Origin: Ascoidea tarda (nom. inval.)
Taxonomy: Eukaryota > Ascomycota > Saccharomycetes > Ascoideales > Ascoideaceae
Assembly: GCA_030560485.1 (NCBI GenBank)
Contig: JAKTTS010000144.1
Span: 1-30,951 of the forward strand
Reading direction: 5' to 3'
DNA length: 30,951 nucleotides
This document shows positions 20,301 to 29,000 of the stretch, in pieces (position 1 is the first letter of the stretch; every line of letters starts with the position of its first letter). Both the position numbers and the translations under genes were made by a program. The notes beneath the pieces are model-generated. The model was not told the DNA's origin. It saw only the letters and a program-made list of their open reading frames with translations, and did not search any database.

Positions 20301-20728
20301 TAATTGTTTTGCCTGGAGTGAGCCTCTTCATTTTCATGACTCTCGCTGTTCAAACTTTGAATGCTTTTATCAGTATCATAATCAAAATTGTGGTTTTCAT
20401 TAAAATCAGGTTGAAATCTTCGGTTGAAACTGTGGAGCCTCTCATTGCTATCTCTATTGTTCTCATTGTTTTCGTCATATTTTTCATCCACAAAATCAAA
20501 CAACATTTCTTTCTTCAAAAAGGGAAAACCCTGAGACAATAACTGAAATTGCTTTTGGTGTTTCTTAATACTGTTGATAATTTTCAATTGGTTTTCTTGG
20601 ATCTCTATCAACTTTCTCATATACTGGTTGCTAGGAATATTCAGAAAATACGGCTCAGAAACCTCCTGTCGCCGGTCATTTTCGGTTTCTTCGTTTTGAA
20701 AATCAATCTTGCTGTCATCATTTTTCAT
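17342..20728 (-). CDS. Large disordered protein with repeated S-T-P-F motifs, function unknown
   Basis: The product is 1128 residues from the first in-frame ATG (20728), starting MKNDDSKIDFQNEE. The only clearly structured part is N-terminal: PYFLNIPSNQYMRKLIEIQE followed by a predicted helix or coiled coil to about residue 75, ending FPFLKKEMLFDFVDE. The rest is Asn/Ser/Asp/Lys-rich. Residues about 486-622 carry six copies of a T-(S/L)-T-P-(F/L) motif, and further proline-directed sites follow (FLTPKP, SITTPKR, NTPSPIR, VKTPKN). The tail is basic with nuclear-localisation-like clusters (DDRKKRQ, KNKRRSQ, RKRARSNIKKQK). This suggests a nuclear or spindle-associated protein phosphorylated by CDK. 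I cannot assign a family. It is divergent from the 1008-residue gene and convergent with RPN5. Confidence 0.82.
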   Translation of the reverse strand: MKNDDSKIDFQNEETENDRRQEVSEPYFLNIPSNQYMRKLIEIQENQLKIINSIKKHQKQFQLLSQGFPFLKKEMLFDFVDEKYDENNENNRDSNERLHSFNRRFQPDFNENHNFDYDTDKSIQSLNSESHENEEAHSRQNNYHKINRNDNNNSNSNNNIDKSPNNSKDTKDNSHENPNTKNSNQNKEIQNLENNKKDIKLANSSTDNSTNVISHNSYKNDDSYTLLMDLGKQLKSKITHKFNTSNINLSFTQNESTLSDGNNNENKGFQNTEILDDIYYAFNHISNDIDGFNVTENSNSISTANYSDSTNDSDNKNDYDSGQTHIDNQKEKEKENNNLNLDSKEKIENLKLKSTKKIKSQWNSIIKKYSSYDLNNQGDLVDIFTGEIVEDNGHLKSIDSKNSNLWKLFSNKKNIIGKSKNDETDEPISKIDEESKSEKNNQDNNQNDVIKNKENIELVPKINLNNNIHAHDSYLIEDNHKFHLTGIETSTPFFPNKNALEIDVSSIGTSTPFLFDKNNLGINNVNSCGIETLTPFPLFKKKQFLLNDQIQTSTPFLKNSGIHFDLNNIDTSTPFSSNQINVNNFKTKNLNLNSTKLKSSILNPKNQFNISISDLQTSTPLPAFLNNKPDANKLNADPDNDNKYSSDNYINKNYQNNGSINDNLVFLTPKPITAKSKRKLQLYFIKKTANQSDILLMDDLDLLSSSSRKTKKTTPKKLKRLSRNPFAFNKNKNNKKLSNDRTQIKNRNQKTIGDNVSLNNSTVFDNDVENIEERKLSGIPQDNNDDYESTQTDNQRYNNYLNSDEFIQSITTPKRVNESLPEFNKSMIDSSPLKNKSNTESSINSGFSKGNTSTEFYKKKKSSIHLNQELLSSQAISGNESVISNNIYGRNKNGSILFKSNNTLFNINTPSPIRSKNYLKGENNMAADKKSHKTGESLSIIGLNSNDSTVESVHNKTKKEKIFYDVKTPKNVNFTTDNETFEFERKTELLPKYQKMKTYGKRPKNQFSFNKKSKEHYLLDSTIISDDDSSDFELLEVFENARLQKMVAVNLKKATVHDIADDSNFDEMDDRKKRQNLSKYKNNGSSKNKRRSQNHESGGVRKRARSNIKKQKENSTLIDELSFSNISD
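18861..19271 (-). repeat. Protein-level repeat array: six TSTPF-type motifs
   Basis: Within the 1128-residue protein the motifs in order are ETSTPFFPNKN, GTSTPFLFDKN, ETLTPFPLFKK, QTSTPFLKNSG, DTSTPFSSNQ and QTSTPLPAFLN. The first five are spaced about 19-25 residues, with a wider gap before the last, and each is preceded by an Ile/Gln/Asp-containing hydrophobic lead. The intervening DNA is not conserved, so the array is held at protein level. Confidence 0.85.
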
Positions 20729-21050
20729 CAAGGGCACCAACTAACTTCTATTCATACTCTCCAACTGCACTTGGGTTCTGTCCATTTATTGATGTTGGTG
20801 TTGTTTCTTCTCACGTAAATGTGGAAAAAGCAAAATCCGTGTAAATTCCGCATACTTCCGCACAGGATACATACAGGAGACACACGGATATAATGCGGAA
20901 CTCCTGCTCAAACACACGGATGTTCGGAAACCAGAGGTGAGTTTTTTCAGAGCGCAACGGCTGTTGATTGGCTTGTTTTTTTCTTGCTGCTATGAGACTT
21001 TCTTTCTTTCAGTCTGCTGGAGATGTTTAGTTTGACTTTGCCTGGCTAAA
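20729..21050. promoter_or_regulatory. Divergent promoter with CACACGGAT and TCCGCA words
   Basis: 322 bp between divergent ATGs. The words include ATCCGTGTAA (20835-20844), TTCCGCA at 20846 and 20856, CACACGGAT (20881-20889), TGCGGAA (20894-20900) and CACACGGATGT (20913-20923). A 14-codon upstream frame starting at about 20788 on the minus strand ends before the 20728 ATG and may be a leader uORF. T-rich tracts precede the 21051 ATG. Confidence 0.5.
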
Positions 21051-24000
21051 ATGATAAGGGTACTTTGCAATGACAAAATAGTAAGATTAAAGCTGTTGAA
21101 CAGATCTCTTATTATTTTCAGGCCTCAAAATTACTTTCATCCTGGTATTTCGTTCAAGAACCAAATTGGCCAAATCTCACTGAACAAAATTAAAACCTTT
21201 CCAAATTTAAATCAAAATTTTCAACAGAATCTCAATCTGAAAATAGTCAATGGCAAGTTCACAAAAAAGGTTTCAAGAAATCCAATAGTGGTATTTAATG
21301 CGCCAGACATCAATTTCAAAGAAGACTTAATTGAGAAAACCAAATTGAGGCTTGATTTGAAAAATGAAATTCTTGATATTGATTCACAATCTTTGACTTT
21401 AACCAAATTTGCAAAAGAACCAGATTCAGTTTTTTTTCTTCAAAACTTTGAAGCTGAAAAGGAGAAATTTATTAGCAATTATGAATTTTGGGATTTTGTA
21501 TTTACCACAAACAATGAGTTGTTATTTAAACAACTTTTGAGTTTAATAACTAAAACTCTTAAAAACGATAATTGTTCCATAGATTTGCATGACGGCTCAT
21601 TTGATTCTATCATGAAGATGATTTCGTTAATTAAAAATCTTGTATTGGATAATATAATAAACAAACCTCTTTTGATTTACAATTTGATAAGTAATTTGAA
21701 GCTTTTGTTTCGAATATACAAAAACCAATTAAGTTATTCTCCTGAAAAATCTTTTTTGCAAATATATTTTTTTATTGAGAATCAAATTTGCGAAGAAATC
21801 GAAAGAGCCATTGAATTTGGTTCTGAAAATCAAAGCGTCATAAACAACAATTCAATTAAATTAACCTTATTAAGAGAAATTTTTTTTCCAAACTCTACTT
21901 TTTCAAAGACTTCAATAACATATTTATTCAATTATTTGGCTAATCAAAATATCGACCACAAAAAAATTTTTAAAGTATTCGACACACTTTCAGTTTATGT
22001 TAATTTGATTCTTAAAGATTCAATTGAAACTAATGTCAGGTATTTAAAAAATGATCTGGGTAATATATCAAACCTTTTAGAATTGAAAAAATTTATAATT
22101 ATTTTGCATCCGTTTTTTTTCCATCGTTTATTGCAAACTCTACCAGTTAATGAGTATGAGAGTTTTTTTATCAGATTAATTAATAATAATATCATAACTT
22201 TCCAAACAAACAGACACTTTGACAAAGTGTTGCATCCTTTTTATAATCACCTTTTGTCCTCTAATTTAAACTTATATTCCCTAACTCATTTAGATATCAA
22301 AAATTTGTTAATTCTACCACAATTAAACATTGAATCAAACCTAGGGTTTGATTATAAGGTTGCTCCAAGGATTGATAATAAGCCAGAATCAAGTATTAAA
22401 AATAAATCCCTTGCAGAAATTAACAATGAAATAATACATCAATCCATAATTGACCTGAAATTGGAATTGTTATATTCTTTTAAACAATTATCAAGAATAA
22501 CCAAAAATAAACTTAAAGAGTACCAGTATTTTCAAAGATCGTATTGCTTGACTTTTAAACTGTCCAAGACAATTGCGTCAAAAGAAATTTATAGAACAAA
22601 TTTTGAGAAATTCAAAATACAAATAAATCAATTACTTCGAGCCACAAAAAAACGATATGAATATGAATTTTCAAAAATGACCGTTGAAAGTCAAAAGGAT
22701 TTTTTAACTTCAGATTATATTTTCATTAATTTTATTTTTTTCGGTTTAACCAACTCCAGTAAACTTTTATCTTTCATCTTTCAGCAGATGAAAAAAGTAC
22801 ATTATGACAGTAGAGTGAAACTTTTCAATATGGTTTTATCTTTAGTTAAACAATTTAGATTATCCGAATTGCCAAGAATTTCATTGATATTGATTAAAAG
22901 TGTTATTGAAAATATAGAAACTTTTGGAAAATTAAACGATACCGACATTTCTATATTAACAGTTGAAATGTTATGCACGTTTCAAAAGAACTTTTCGAGA
23001 GATTCTCTCAACTATTTGAACAGTTTTACTAAAGTATTTGATGACAAGGTTTTTTTAAGTAATTTCAAATCAAATTTTGAAATATTGAAATATTTCCAGG
23101 ATACCGAAATGAATGAAGTTATTGACGGGACAGTTTTTTTATTATTAAACCAGTTGGGATTGGTTGAGTATTATCATCATCAGAAAGTTGAGGCTATATC
23201 ATTTTTAGACGTTAAGAGTTTTGAATATTATATTGAGAATCTAAAAGTATTAAATCCCGACTTTGGGAACAAGCTATCATTGAAAACAAGTTCGATAACA
23301 AAGGAGTTTAAAATTCATTATCTAAATATTTTTTACAAACAGACACTATTTTACTTGAGTCTTGAAAAAAATATGCATGCTAAGGAAAGGGCACATACAA
23401 TATTATCGTTTTATAATTCATATAAAGATACAATTATTAAAACGCAGACATATATTTCAAATAACCCACAAGCCGGGTATTTAAAAACACATCCATTTCA
23501 TCCAGATAATTTAGATATCGGCATAGTTAACTTATTTTTAAGTGAATTATTTGTTATTGAAAGATTGGGAATTTGTTTTCTCAAGATATATAATGACTAT
23601 CTTTTGTCGATAATTTCGAAAAAAATTGTTTCAAATTCCAAAAAGAAGTTTGATGATAAGTTTTTTGAGCATATCATAATTGGGACTATTAAATTCAAAG
23701 TCATGAATCAGAATTTCAACAAAGATAACTGGAATAAGAAAATTGAAGAGATAGATAAGTGTATTAAAATCACCGAGGTTATGACTAAATCATTCAATTT
23801 AAAGGTCACAAATGAAAGCATGAATTGGATAATAATTGGATATGATCGATTGAAGTTGTCTGAAAAAGCGTATCAATGGTATTGTAAATTGACCGATAAT
23901 TTAAAAGACTTTCTGTCTTTGCGTAACTTTGATGTTATCAATATTGCGAAGACCAATAAATGGCAGTATCCAACAAAATTTAAACTTACTAAAACACACC

Positions 24001-24077
24001 TTAAGAAAAAGGACCATATTGAGATGGAAAACTATAGTATGAAGGAAAATGAGCTTGGAGAAAATAGCATTTTTTAG
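21051..24077 (+). CDS. Probable mitochondrial protein of 1008 residues, possibly PPR-like RNA factor
   Basis: The ATG at 21051 opens a single frame of 1008 codons. The N-terminus MIRVLCNDKIVRLKLLNRSLIIFRPQNYF is basic and amphipathic with one acidic residue, like a mitochondrial presequence. The remainder is almost wholly alpha-helical, rich in Leu/Ile/Phe/Lys/Asn, with no catalytic motif that I recognise. The C-terminal part (ESMNWIIIGYDRLKLSEKAYQWYCKL) resembles one pentatricopeptide-like helical pair. Size, composition and fast-evolving look fit yeast mitochondrial mRNA-specific activators such as Pet309, but that is a guess from architecture and not a homology call. It lies 217 bp upstream of TGL2 on the same strand. 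Confidence 0.8.
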   Translation: MIRVLCNDKIVRLKLLNRSLIIFRPQNYFHPGISFKNQIGQISLNKIKTFPNLNQNFQQNLNLKIVNGKFTKKVSRNPIVVFNAPDINFKEDLIEKTKLRLDLKNEILDIDSQSLTLTKFAKEPDSVFFLQNFEAEKEKFISNYEFWDFVFTTNNELLFKQLLSLITKTLKNDNCSIDLHDGSFDSIMKMISLIKNLVLDNIINKPLLIYNLISNLKLLFRIYKNQLSYSPEKSFLQIYFFIENQICEEIERAIEFGSENQSVINNNSIKLTLLREIFFPNSTFSKTSITYLFNYLANQNIDHKKIFKVFDTLSVYVNLILKDSIETNVRYLKNDLGNISNLLELKKFIIILHPFFFHRLLQTLPVNEYESFFIRLINNNIITFQTNRHFDKVLHPFYNHLLSSNLNLYSLTHLDIKNLLILPQLNIESNLGFDYKVAPRIDNKPESSIKNKSLAEINNEIIHQSIIDLKLELLYSFKQLSRITKNKLKEYQYFQRSYCLTFKLSKTIASKEIYRTNFEKFKIQINQLLRATKKRYEYEFSKMTVESQKDFLTSDYIFINFIFFGLTNSSKLLSFIFQQMKKVHYDSRVKLFNMVLSLVKQFRLSELPRISLILIKSVIENIETFGKLNDTDISILTVEMLCTFQKNFSRDSLNYLNSFTKVFDDKVFLSNFKSNFEILKYFQDTEMNEVIDGTVFLLLNQLGLVEYYHHQKVEAISFLDVKSFEYYIENLKVLNPDFGNKLSLKTSSITKEFKIHYLNIFYKQTLFYLSLEKNMHAKERAHTILSFYNSYKDTIIKTQTYISNNPQAGYLKTHPFHPDNLDIGIVNLFLSELFVIERLGICFLKIYNDYLLSIISKKIVSNSKKKFDDKFFEHIIIGTIKFKVMNQNFNKDNWNKKIEEIDKCIKITEVMTKSFNLKVTNESMNWIIIGYDRLKLSEKAYQWYCKLTDNLKDFLSLRNFDVINIAKTNKWQYPTKFKLTKTHLKKKDHIEMENYSMKENELGENSIF

Positions 24078-24102
24078 TATGTTGGAATCCTATTTAGGTT
24101 GT

Positions 24103-24118
24103 ATATATGCGCATATAT
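24103..24118. promoter_or_regulatory. 16-bp perfect palindrome upstream of TGL2
   Basis: ATATATGCGCATATAT reads the same on both strands. It lies 26 bp after the upstream stop and about 180 bp before the TGL2 ATG. It could be a 3'-end or TATA-like element, or a dimer binding site. Nothing else in the window repeats it. Confidence 0.4.
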
Positions 24119-24294
24119 CAGTAGTTCGACGCTTATCCGATGCTGCTGTATGCAAACCCGTAAATGTGGTAATTTCCAGGAGCACGGAACCTGAATTTGG
24201 CTTGCTTTACTTGCCAAATCAAACCAGTGGTACTCTGGTGGGAAGTAACAGATGAAGAAACCAAGAAAAAACATATTAGTCCCACTTCTGCTAG

Positions 24295-25260
24295 ATGAAT
24301 ATGAACAATGGCAAGTTATTGGTCAACTCCAATTTTTTTTTAGTTAATAGTAACTTGTTGAAAAAAAGCTACAACAATTACAAACCGCCTAAAAATCCGA
24401 TTGTTTTATGTCATGGGTTTTCAGGATTTGACAAAATTTTATTGTTACCTAGCTTGCCATTCATAGCAGATAAATTTAGTAATAGGTTTGAAAAAAAAAT
24501 CTACAAAATAAGTGAAGATCTCACGAAAAACAACATATACTTTCATTATTGGAGGGGAATAAAAGAGATATTGGAAGCAAATGGATCAAAAGTTATCACA
24601 GCTTCGGTTCCTCCTTTTGACAGTATTGAAGATCGAGCCAAAAAACTCAATAATTCCATTGAAAACTACATTGATAACGACCCATATTTCGAACAGTACA
24701 AAAATAGCGATAAGAGTCCAGGTCAGTTGAAGTTCAATCTAATCGCTCATTCAATGGGCGGGTTAGATTCAAGATATTTGATTTCCAAGATAGATAAGAA
24801 AAGATATGGCGTCTCATCGTTGACCACTATCTCGACTCCCCATCATGGCAGCGAGTTTGCAGACTTCTTGAGCAACTTGCTGGAAACATTTAAGATTCCT
24901 CAGCAAGTGTTACCACCCAGTCTCAGCCAACTAACCACATCGTATCTCAACGAACATTTCAACAAGAACGTTGTGAACGATCCGTCGGTGAGCTACTACA
25001 GCTATGGAGCCCAGTTCACTCCAACCTATCGCAACCTCTTCAACATTCCCTGGAGGGTCGTGAACAAGGCCGCCGGTGACAACGACGGATTGGTGTCCGT
25101 GCTGTCGTCGAAATGGGGTACGTATCTCGGAACGCTCGAGAACGTCGACCACTTGGACCTCATCAACTGGTGGTGGAGCTCCAAATCCACCACCGCAGTT
25201 TTCGATGCCACTGCGTTTTACGTGCGCACTGCTGCACGTCTTGCAGATGACGGCTTTTGA
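24295..25260 (+). CDS. TGL2: Tgl2-type triacylglycerol lipase (alpha/beta hydrolase)
   Basis: The product is 321 residues, close to S. cerevisiae Tgl2 (326), a mitochondrial acylglycerol lipase. Visible are the oxyanion-side motif IVLCHGFSGFD (about 36-46), YFHYWRGIKEILEANG (82-97), the nucleophile elbow AHSMGGLDSRY (Ser153), STPHHGSEFAD (180-190), the acid residue in GDNDGLVSV (Asp264) and the histidine in NVDHLDLIN (His286), so the catalytic triad looks complete. Two close ATGs occur (codons 1 and 3). The N-terminus is Asn-rich and not an obvious presequence. The 5' two thirds are very AT-rich (25% GC in the line at 24481) and the 3' third GC-rich (57% at 25081), the reverse polarity of its neighbours. 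An overlapping frame in the 3' part is a shadow. Confidence 0.9.
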   Translation: MNMNNGKLLVNSNFFLVNSNLLKKSYNNYKPPKNPIVLCHGFSGFDKILLLPSLPFIADKFSNRFEKKIYKISEDLTKNNIYFHYWRGIKEILEANGSKVITASVPPFDSIEDRAKKLNNSIENYIDNDPYFEQYKNSDKSPGQLKFNLIAHSMGGLDSRYLISKIDKKRYGVSSLTTISTPHHGSEFADFLSNLLETFKIPQQVLPPSLSQLTTSYLNEHFNKNVVNDPSVSYYSYGAQFTPTYRNLFNIPWRVVNKAAGDNDGLVSVLSSKWGTYLGTLENVDHLDLINWWWSSKSTTAVFDATAFYVRTAARLADDGF

Positions 25261-25367
25261 ACAGCCGAGCGCAAAGTGCCCATTTAGGTAAGATCAAAAG
25301 TGCTTGGTGACTAATCTGTATATATATAATCCTTTTAGCTGCCTCTGTTTTTGTAGATACAACACTA

Positions 25368-25412
25368 ATGTATCTCGAAAATTGTGCGCTTGGAAATGGC
25401 AGAAACATCTGA
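25368..25412 (+). promoter_or_regulatory. Upstream ORF overlapping the acetyltransferase start
   Basis: The ATG at 25368 opens a 14-codon frame ending TGA at 25412, which overlaps the main ATG at 25396 in another frame. If included in the transcript it would lower initiation at the main start. The transcript start is unknown. Confidence 0.35.
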
Positions 25413-25887
25413 GTTCCTTATAAGACCAATTGAAAGAGAAGACAAGGACCAATGGGTCCAGTTGTGGTCTGGCAAAACCGACAGCTACTTGACTTTCTAT
25501 CAAAAATCGGTTCCTCCTGATGTTACTGACTATACTTTTGAGAGGTTTTTGGACGAATCGGTTGCAATGTGGTGTGCTGTTGCTGTCTCTAAAAAGACAA
25601 ACAAAGTCATTGGTTTTATTTCCTACTTGACCCATTTGAGCACCTGGTCTCCAACGACTTATATGTACATCAACGATTTGTATGTTTCTGAAAAGAATAG
25701 GCTTGGTGGTGTTGGGAGAAAATTATTTGAATACACCTATAAGCAGGCTGACTTGGAGAACTGTACTAAAGTTTATTGGTCTACTCAATTGAATAACCAT
25801 AGAGCTCAGCTTTTATATACCAAAGTTGGCACCTTTGAAGGTTATGTAAGGTATTCAAGAAATCCTGATTATGAATTTGAATCATGA
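25396..25887 (+). CDS. HPA3: GNAT N-acetyltransferase, Hpa2/Hpa3 family
   Basis: The product is 163 residues from the ATG at 25396 (MAETSEFLIRPIEREDKDQW); the frame is open a few codons upstream without an ATG. The GNAT fold is complete: beta-1 LIRPIERED, a central VIGFISYLTHLS strand, YINDLYVSEKNR leading into the acetyl-CoA loop RLGGVGRKLFEY (residues 102-113), then KVYWSTQLNNHRAQLLYTKVG with the typical Asn...Ala...Leu-Tyr helix. It matches the Hpa2/Hpa3 type, which acetylates histone tails, polyamines or D-amino acids in S. cerevisiae. I favour HPA3/HPA2-like without choosing between them. It lies 135 bp after the TGL2 stop and converges on RPO31 with 142 bp between stops; that space begins with a 14-bp ATGATC palindrome (25884-25897). 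Confidence 0.88.
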   Translation: MAETSEFLIRPIEREDKDQWVQLWSGKTDSYLTFYQKSVPPDVTDYTFERFLDESVAMWCAVAVSKKTNKVIGFISYLTHLSTWSPTTYMYINDLYVSEKNRLGGVGRKLFEYTYKQADLENCTKVYWSTQLNNHRAQLLYTKVGTFEGYVRYSRNPDYEFES

Positions 25888-26029
25888 TCATGATCATAAT
25901 TATAGTCATAATCATAGCTTAACTTTTATATCAACAATTTAATTTAACTTTATATTTTTTTATAATTTTCCTTTATTATTTTCATTATCATTATTTGTAT
26001 TTCAATCTATATATCTTAGTTCTCAAAAT

Positions 26030-29000
26030 CTAAGTACAAAACGATTCAAACAAACATCGTTTTGGTTTCAATTCTTCTGGCATAATTTCTGTTTCATTAA
26101 CAAGTTGAAATGCTCCTGTTCCAATACTCATTGTTTGTCCTAAGATAATGCACTCAGAAACCCCCTTGACCTCATCTTTCTTCATATAAAATGCTGCATC
26201 AAATAAATGATCAGACGTTTTCTCAAATGATGCCAACTGTAAAACTGAATCTCTCATTTTAGCCAACCCATTTCTAGTAATACCCAAAACTTCTCCCTTG
26301 TATGTCATAACATCTCCCAACAATTGGATGTGACGTGGATCAAGACTCATACCATGGTTGCTCATAGTATAGATAATTTCATGAATTATACTGGCTCTAG
26401 CTGCCTCAATACCCAACACATTAAACATCTCTAAAACATGGTTCGAACTGGTTTTAGTTCCAGCAATACCATCAATTGTCATAACATCTTGGAGTCCATA
26501 ACCTTCAATCAATAACACGTTTTCTTTAAGTTTTTCATCAATATTAATAACTGCTCTTTGCACCCCTGGTAATCCCTTAACCTGAACATTAGGCAATTCC
26601 CTTCTTAATTGCTGAATTCTAAAAAATAAATTCGATTCGTGAATTTTTTTTGTAGTGCTTGCCGATTTGGATGCTTTTTCTTCATCCTCGTCATAACAGT
26701 TAACATGGATCGTATTATCCGTCATAATATTGATATCTTGTCCGGAAATCTTCAACTTGGATGCCCTTGCAATGGCTTCTGCAACGTTTTCAATGGTCAA
26801 CTCCAATTGTAATTTGGATACCGTTTGCAAATCAATTTTGATTTTTAAATAAATTTTAGATGATGAATAAACCTCCTCAATATATCCACCAATATGATGA
26901 AGCGTAGTTTTCTCAATTCGACCTTTAACTAATCTTGCAGCTCTTTCATCTTTACCATTGACCAAAATAGCTTTAATAATGGGTGTAGAAATGTCCTTTG
27001 TAACATCAATAATTTCCTTTATACGAGGAACACCTAATGTAATATTCATAGAAGCAACACCGGCAAAATGGAAAGTCTTCAATGTCATTTGAGTTCCTGG
27101 TTCACCAATAGATTGTGCAGCAATAGCTCCTACCGCGGTTGCTGGCTCAATATTAGCCTTGGAATATTTATGTAAACAAATGTCAATAAAATTTTCAACA
27201 AACGAATAGGTAATTTTACTTAGTTGGTCAATTGAATTTTGAATAAAAGGCGAAACAATATTTTGATCTCTTGTTTTTGTTTTAGGTTTTTCGAAACATC
27301 TTGAAAGATTTTTTTTGGCCCTTATACCACCCAAAATTTCAGCTTTTTGCTTAACAAAATTAATAACAGAATCATAAAAACTTCTTTCACCATCCAGATT
27401 ATCAACAAATTCATCCTTGTTAAGATCTTCCACATTATTAATTACATGTCCCAAGTTATCATATCTTACCAATTTATCTTGAAATGGTTTCAATTTATTT
27501 GCTGCTATTTCAATGACTTCATAAGGCAACAAACATTTATCTTCAGAACTATAAGTAGTTGTATAACAATGATTCCAAGTTCTATCAAAATCAACAGGTT
27601 GGGCATCTCCTTCCATATCAAGTGGGTCGAGACCATCTCCACCAAATTTAAACTGAACAATCCCATTTGAAGAGTTTCTGACGGTTCCGTCATACTGACA
27701 ACTAAGATCTTCTAGAGATTTCATTAATCTTCTAGACATATAACCAGTCTCTGCTGTCTTGACAGCTGTATCGACTAAACCTTCTCTGCCTGAAATGGCA
27801 TGAAACAAAAATTCTGGGGGAGTAAGACCAGAAAAAAAAGAATTTTTAACAAATCCTTTAGACTGAGGAGTTTTGGAATTTTTCAAAAAATGAGGTAGTG
27901 TACGGTCTTCAAAACCGTTTGCAATACGATTACCAGAAATAATTTGTTGTCCAACAACTGCAACCATCTGAGCAACATTAGCTGCAGAACCTTTAGATCC
28001 ACAGGTAGCCATAATTAATGGCGCGTTAGATTTCTTCAACACATTTGAACAAACAGAACCCAAAGTACTTCTAATATCGTTTAAAATACCTGAAATTTTA
28101 GCCTCCAAAGTCTGTTCCTCATTACACCCTGCCTGTGTTTCCAATTTACCTTCATTATACAATCTGATTAAATCATCGCATTCTTTATAAGATTTCCTCA
28201 CCAATTCTTCCTTTCGAGTTCTTAAGCTTAATGGAGGCATAACATCATCAATACCAATTGAAAACCCACGGTTTCCAAGATATCTTGCAGACATTTTAGC
28301 CATTCTATTCATTGCTTTCACAGCTTCATCAGGACCATAATCACGTAAAATAGAATAAAATACAGATTTCTTCTTACCATCACCTAAAACTGATTTATCC
28401 ATTACTCCTGACAAAATTTTTGAGCCCCTGATTACAACAAAACCATCATTGGGAGACATTTCATCTCTATATCCTTTTAATGGCTTTTCAAAGGTTTTAT
28501 TTTTTGCATCCAAGTTGATAACTACTTTAGAGCTGGAATTTGGTTTAATCAATAGCGAAAATACTTGTTTTCCCGTCCATAAATACTTTGGCTTGACAAT
28601 TGTTGGAGGAGGTAAATCGAATTGGGTATTTGCATCACTCATAGAAGCCAATATTTGGGATAATTCTGCTCTGCCAAAAAAGGTATCTTTTTTAGATAAC
28701 AAGTAACTAGCTGTAATAAAATCTTGTGTAGCAGCAATAATTGGCTCACCACTCTTTGGTGTCAATAGGTTATTCTTGACTGCCATTAATGTTATTGCTT
28801 CAGTTCTAGCTTCTTCAGTTTGAGGAACATGTAGATTCATTTCATCGCCATCAAAATCGGCGTTATAAGGAGTACAAACACACTCATTAAATCTGAAAGT
28901 ACGCCATGGTTTAATTTTTGCATAATGAGATAAAATAGATAAACGATGTAAAGAAGGTTGACGATTAAAAAGAACTATATCGCCATCATTGATATGTCTT

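Noticed and set aside
20152-20542. Hydrophobic plus-strand frame resembling a membrane protein
   Set aside because: Antisense of Asn/Asp-rich coding sequence, which always translates to Ile/Val-rich shadow; no independent support.
25260-25340. Possible intron (GTAAGA ... GACTAAT ... TTTTAG) upstream of the acetyltransferase
   Set aside because: The spliced frame from the nearest upstream ATG does not join the acetyltransferase frame, and the protein is complete without it.
26400-26480. GGTTCGAA, a tRNA B-box-like word
   Set aside because: Inside the conserved RPO31 coding frame (HVLEMFN region); no A-box or cloverleaf around it.
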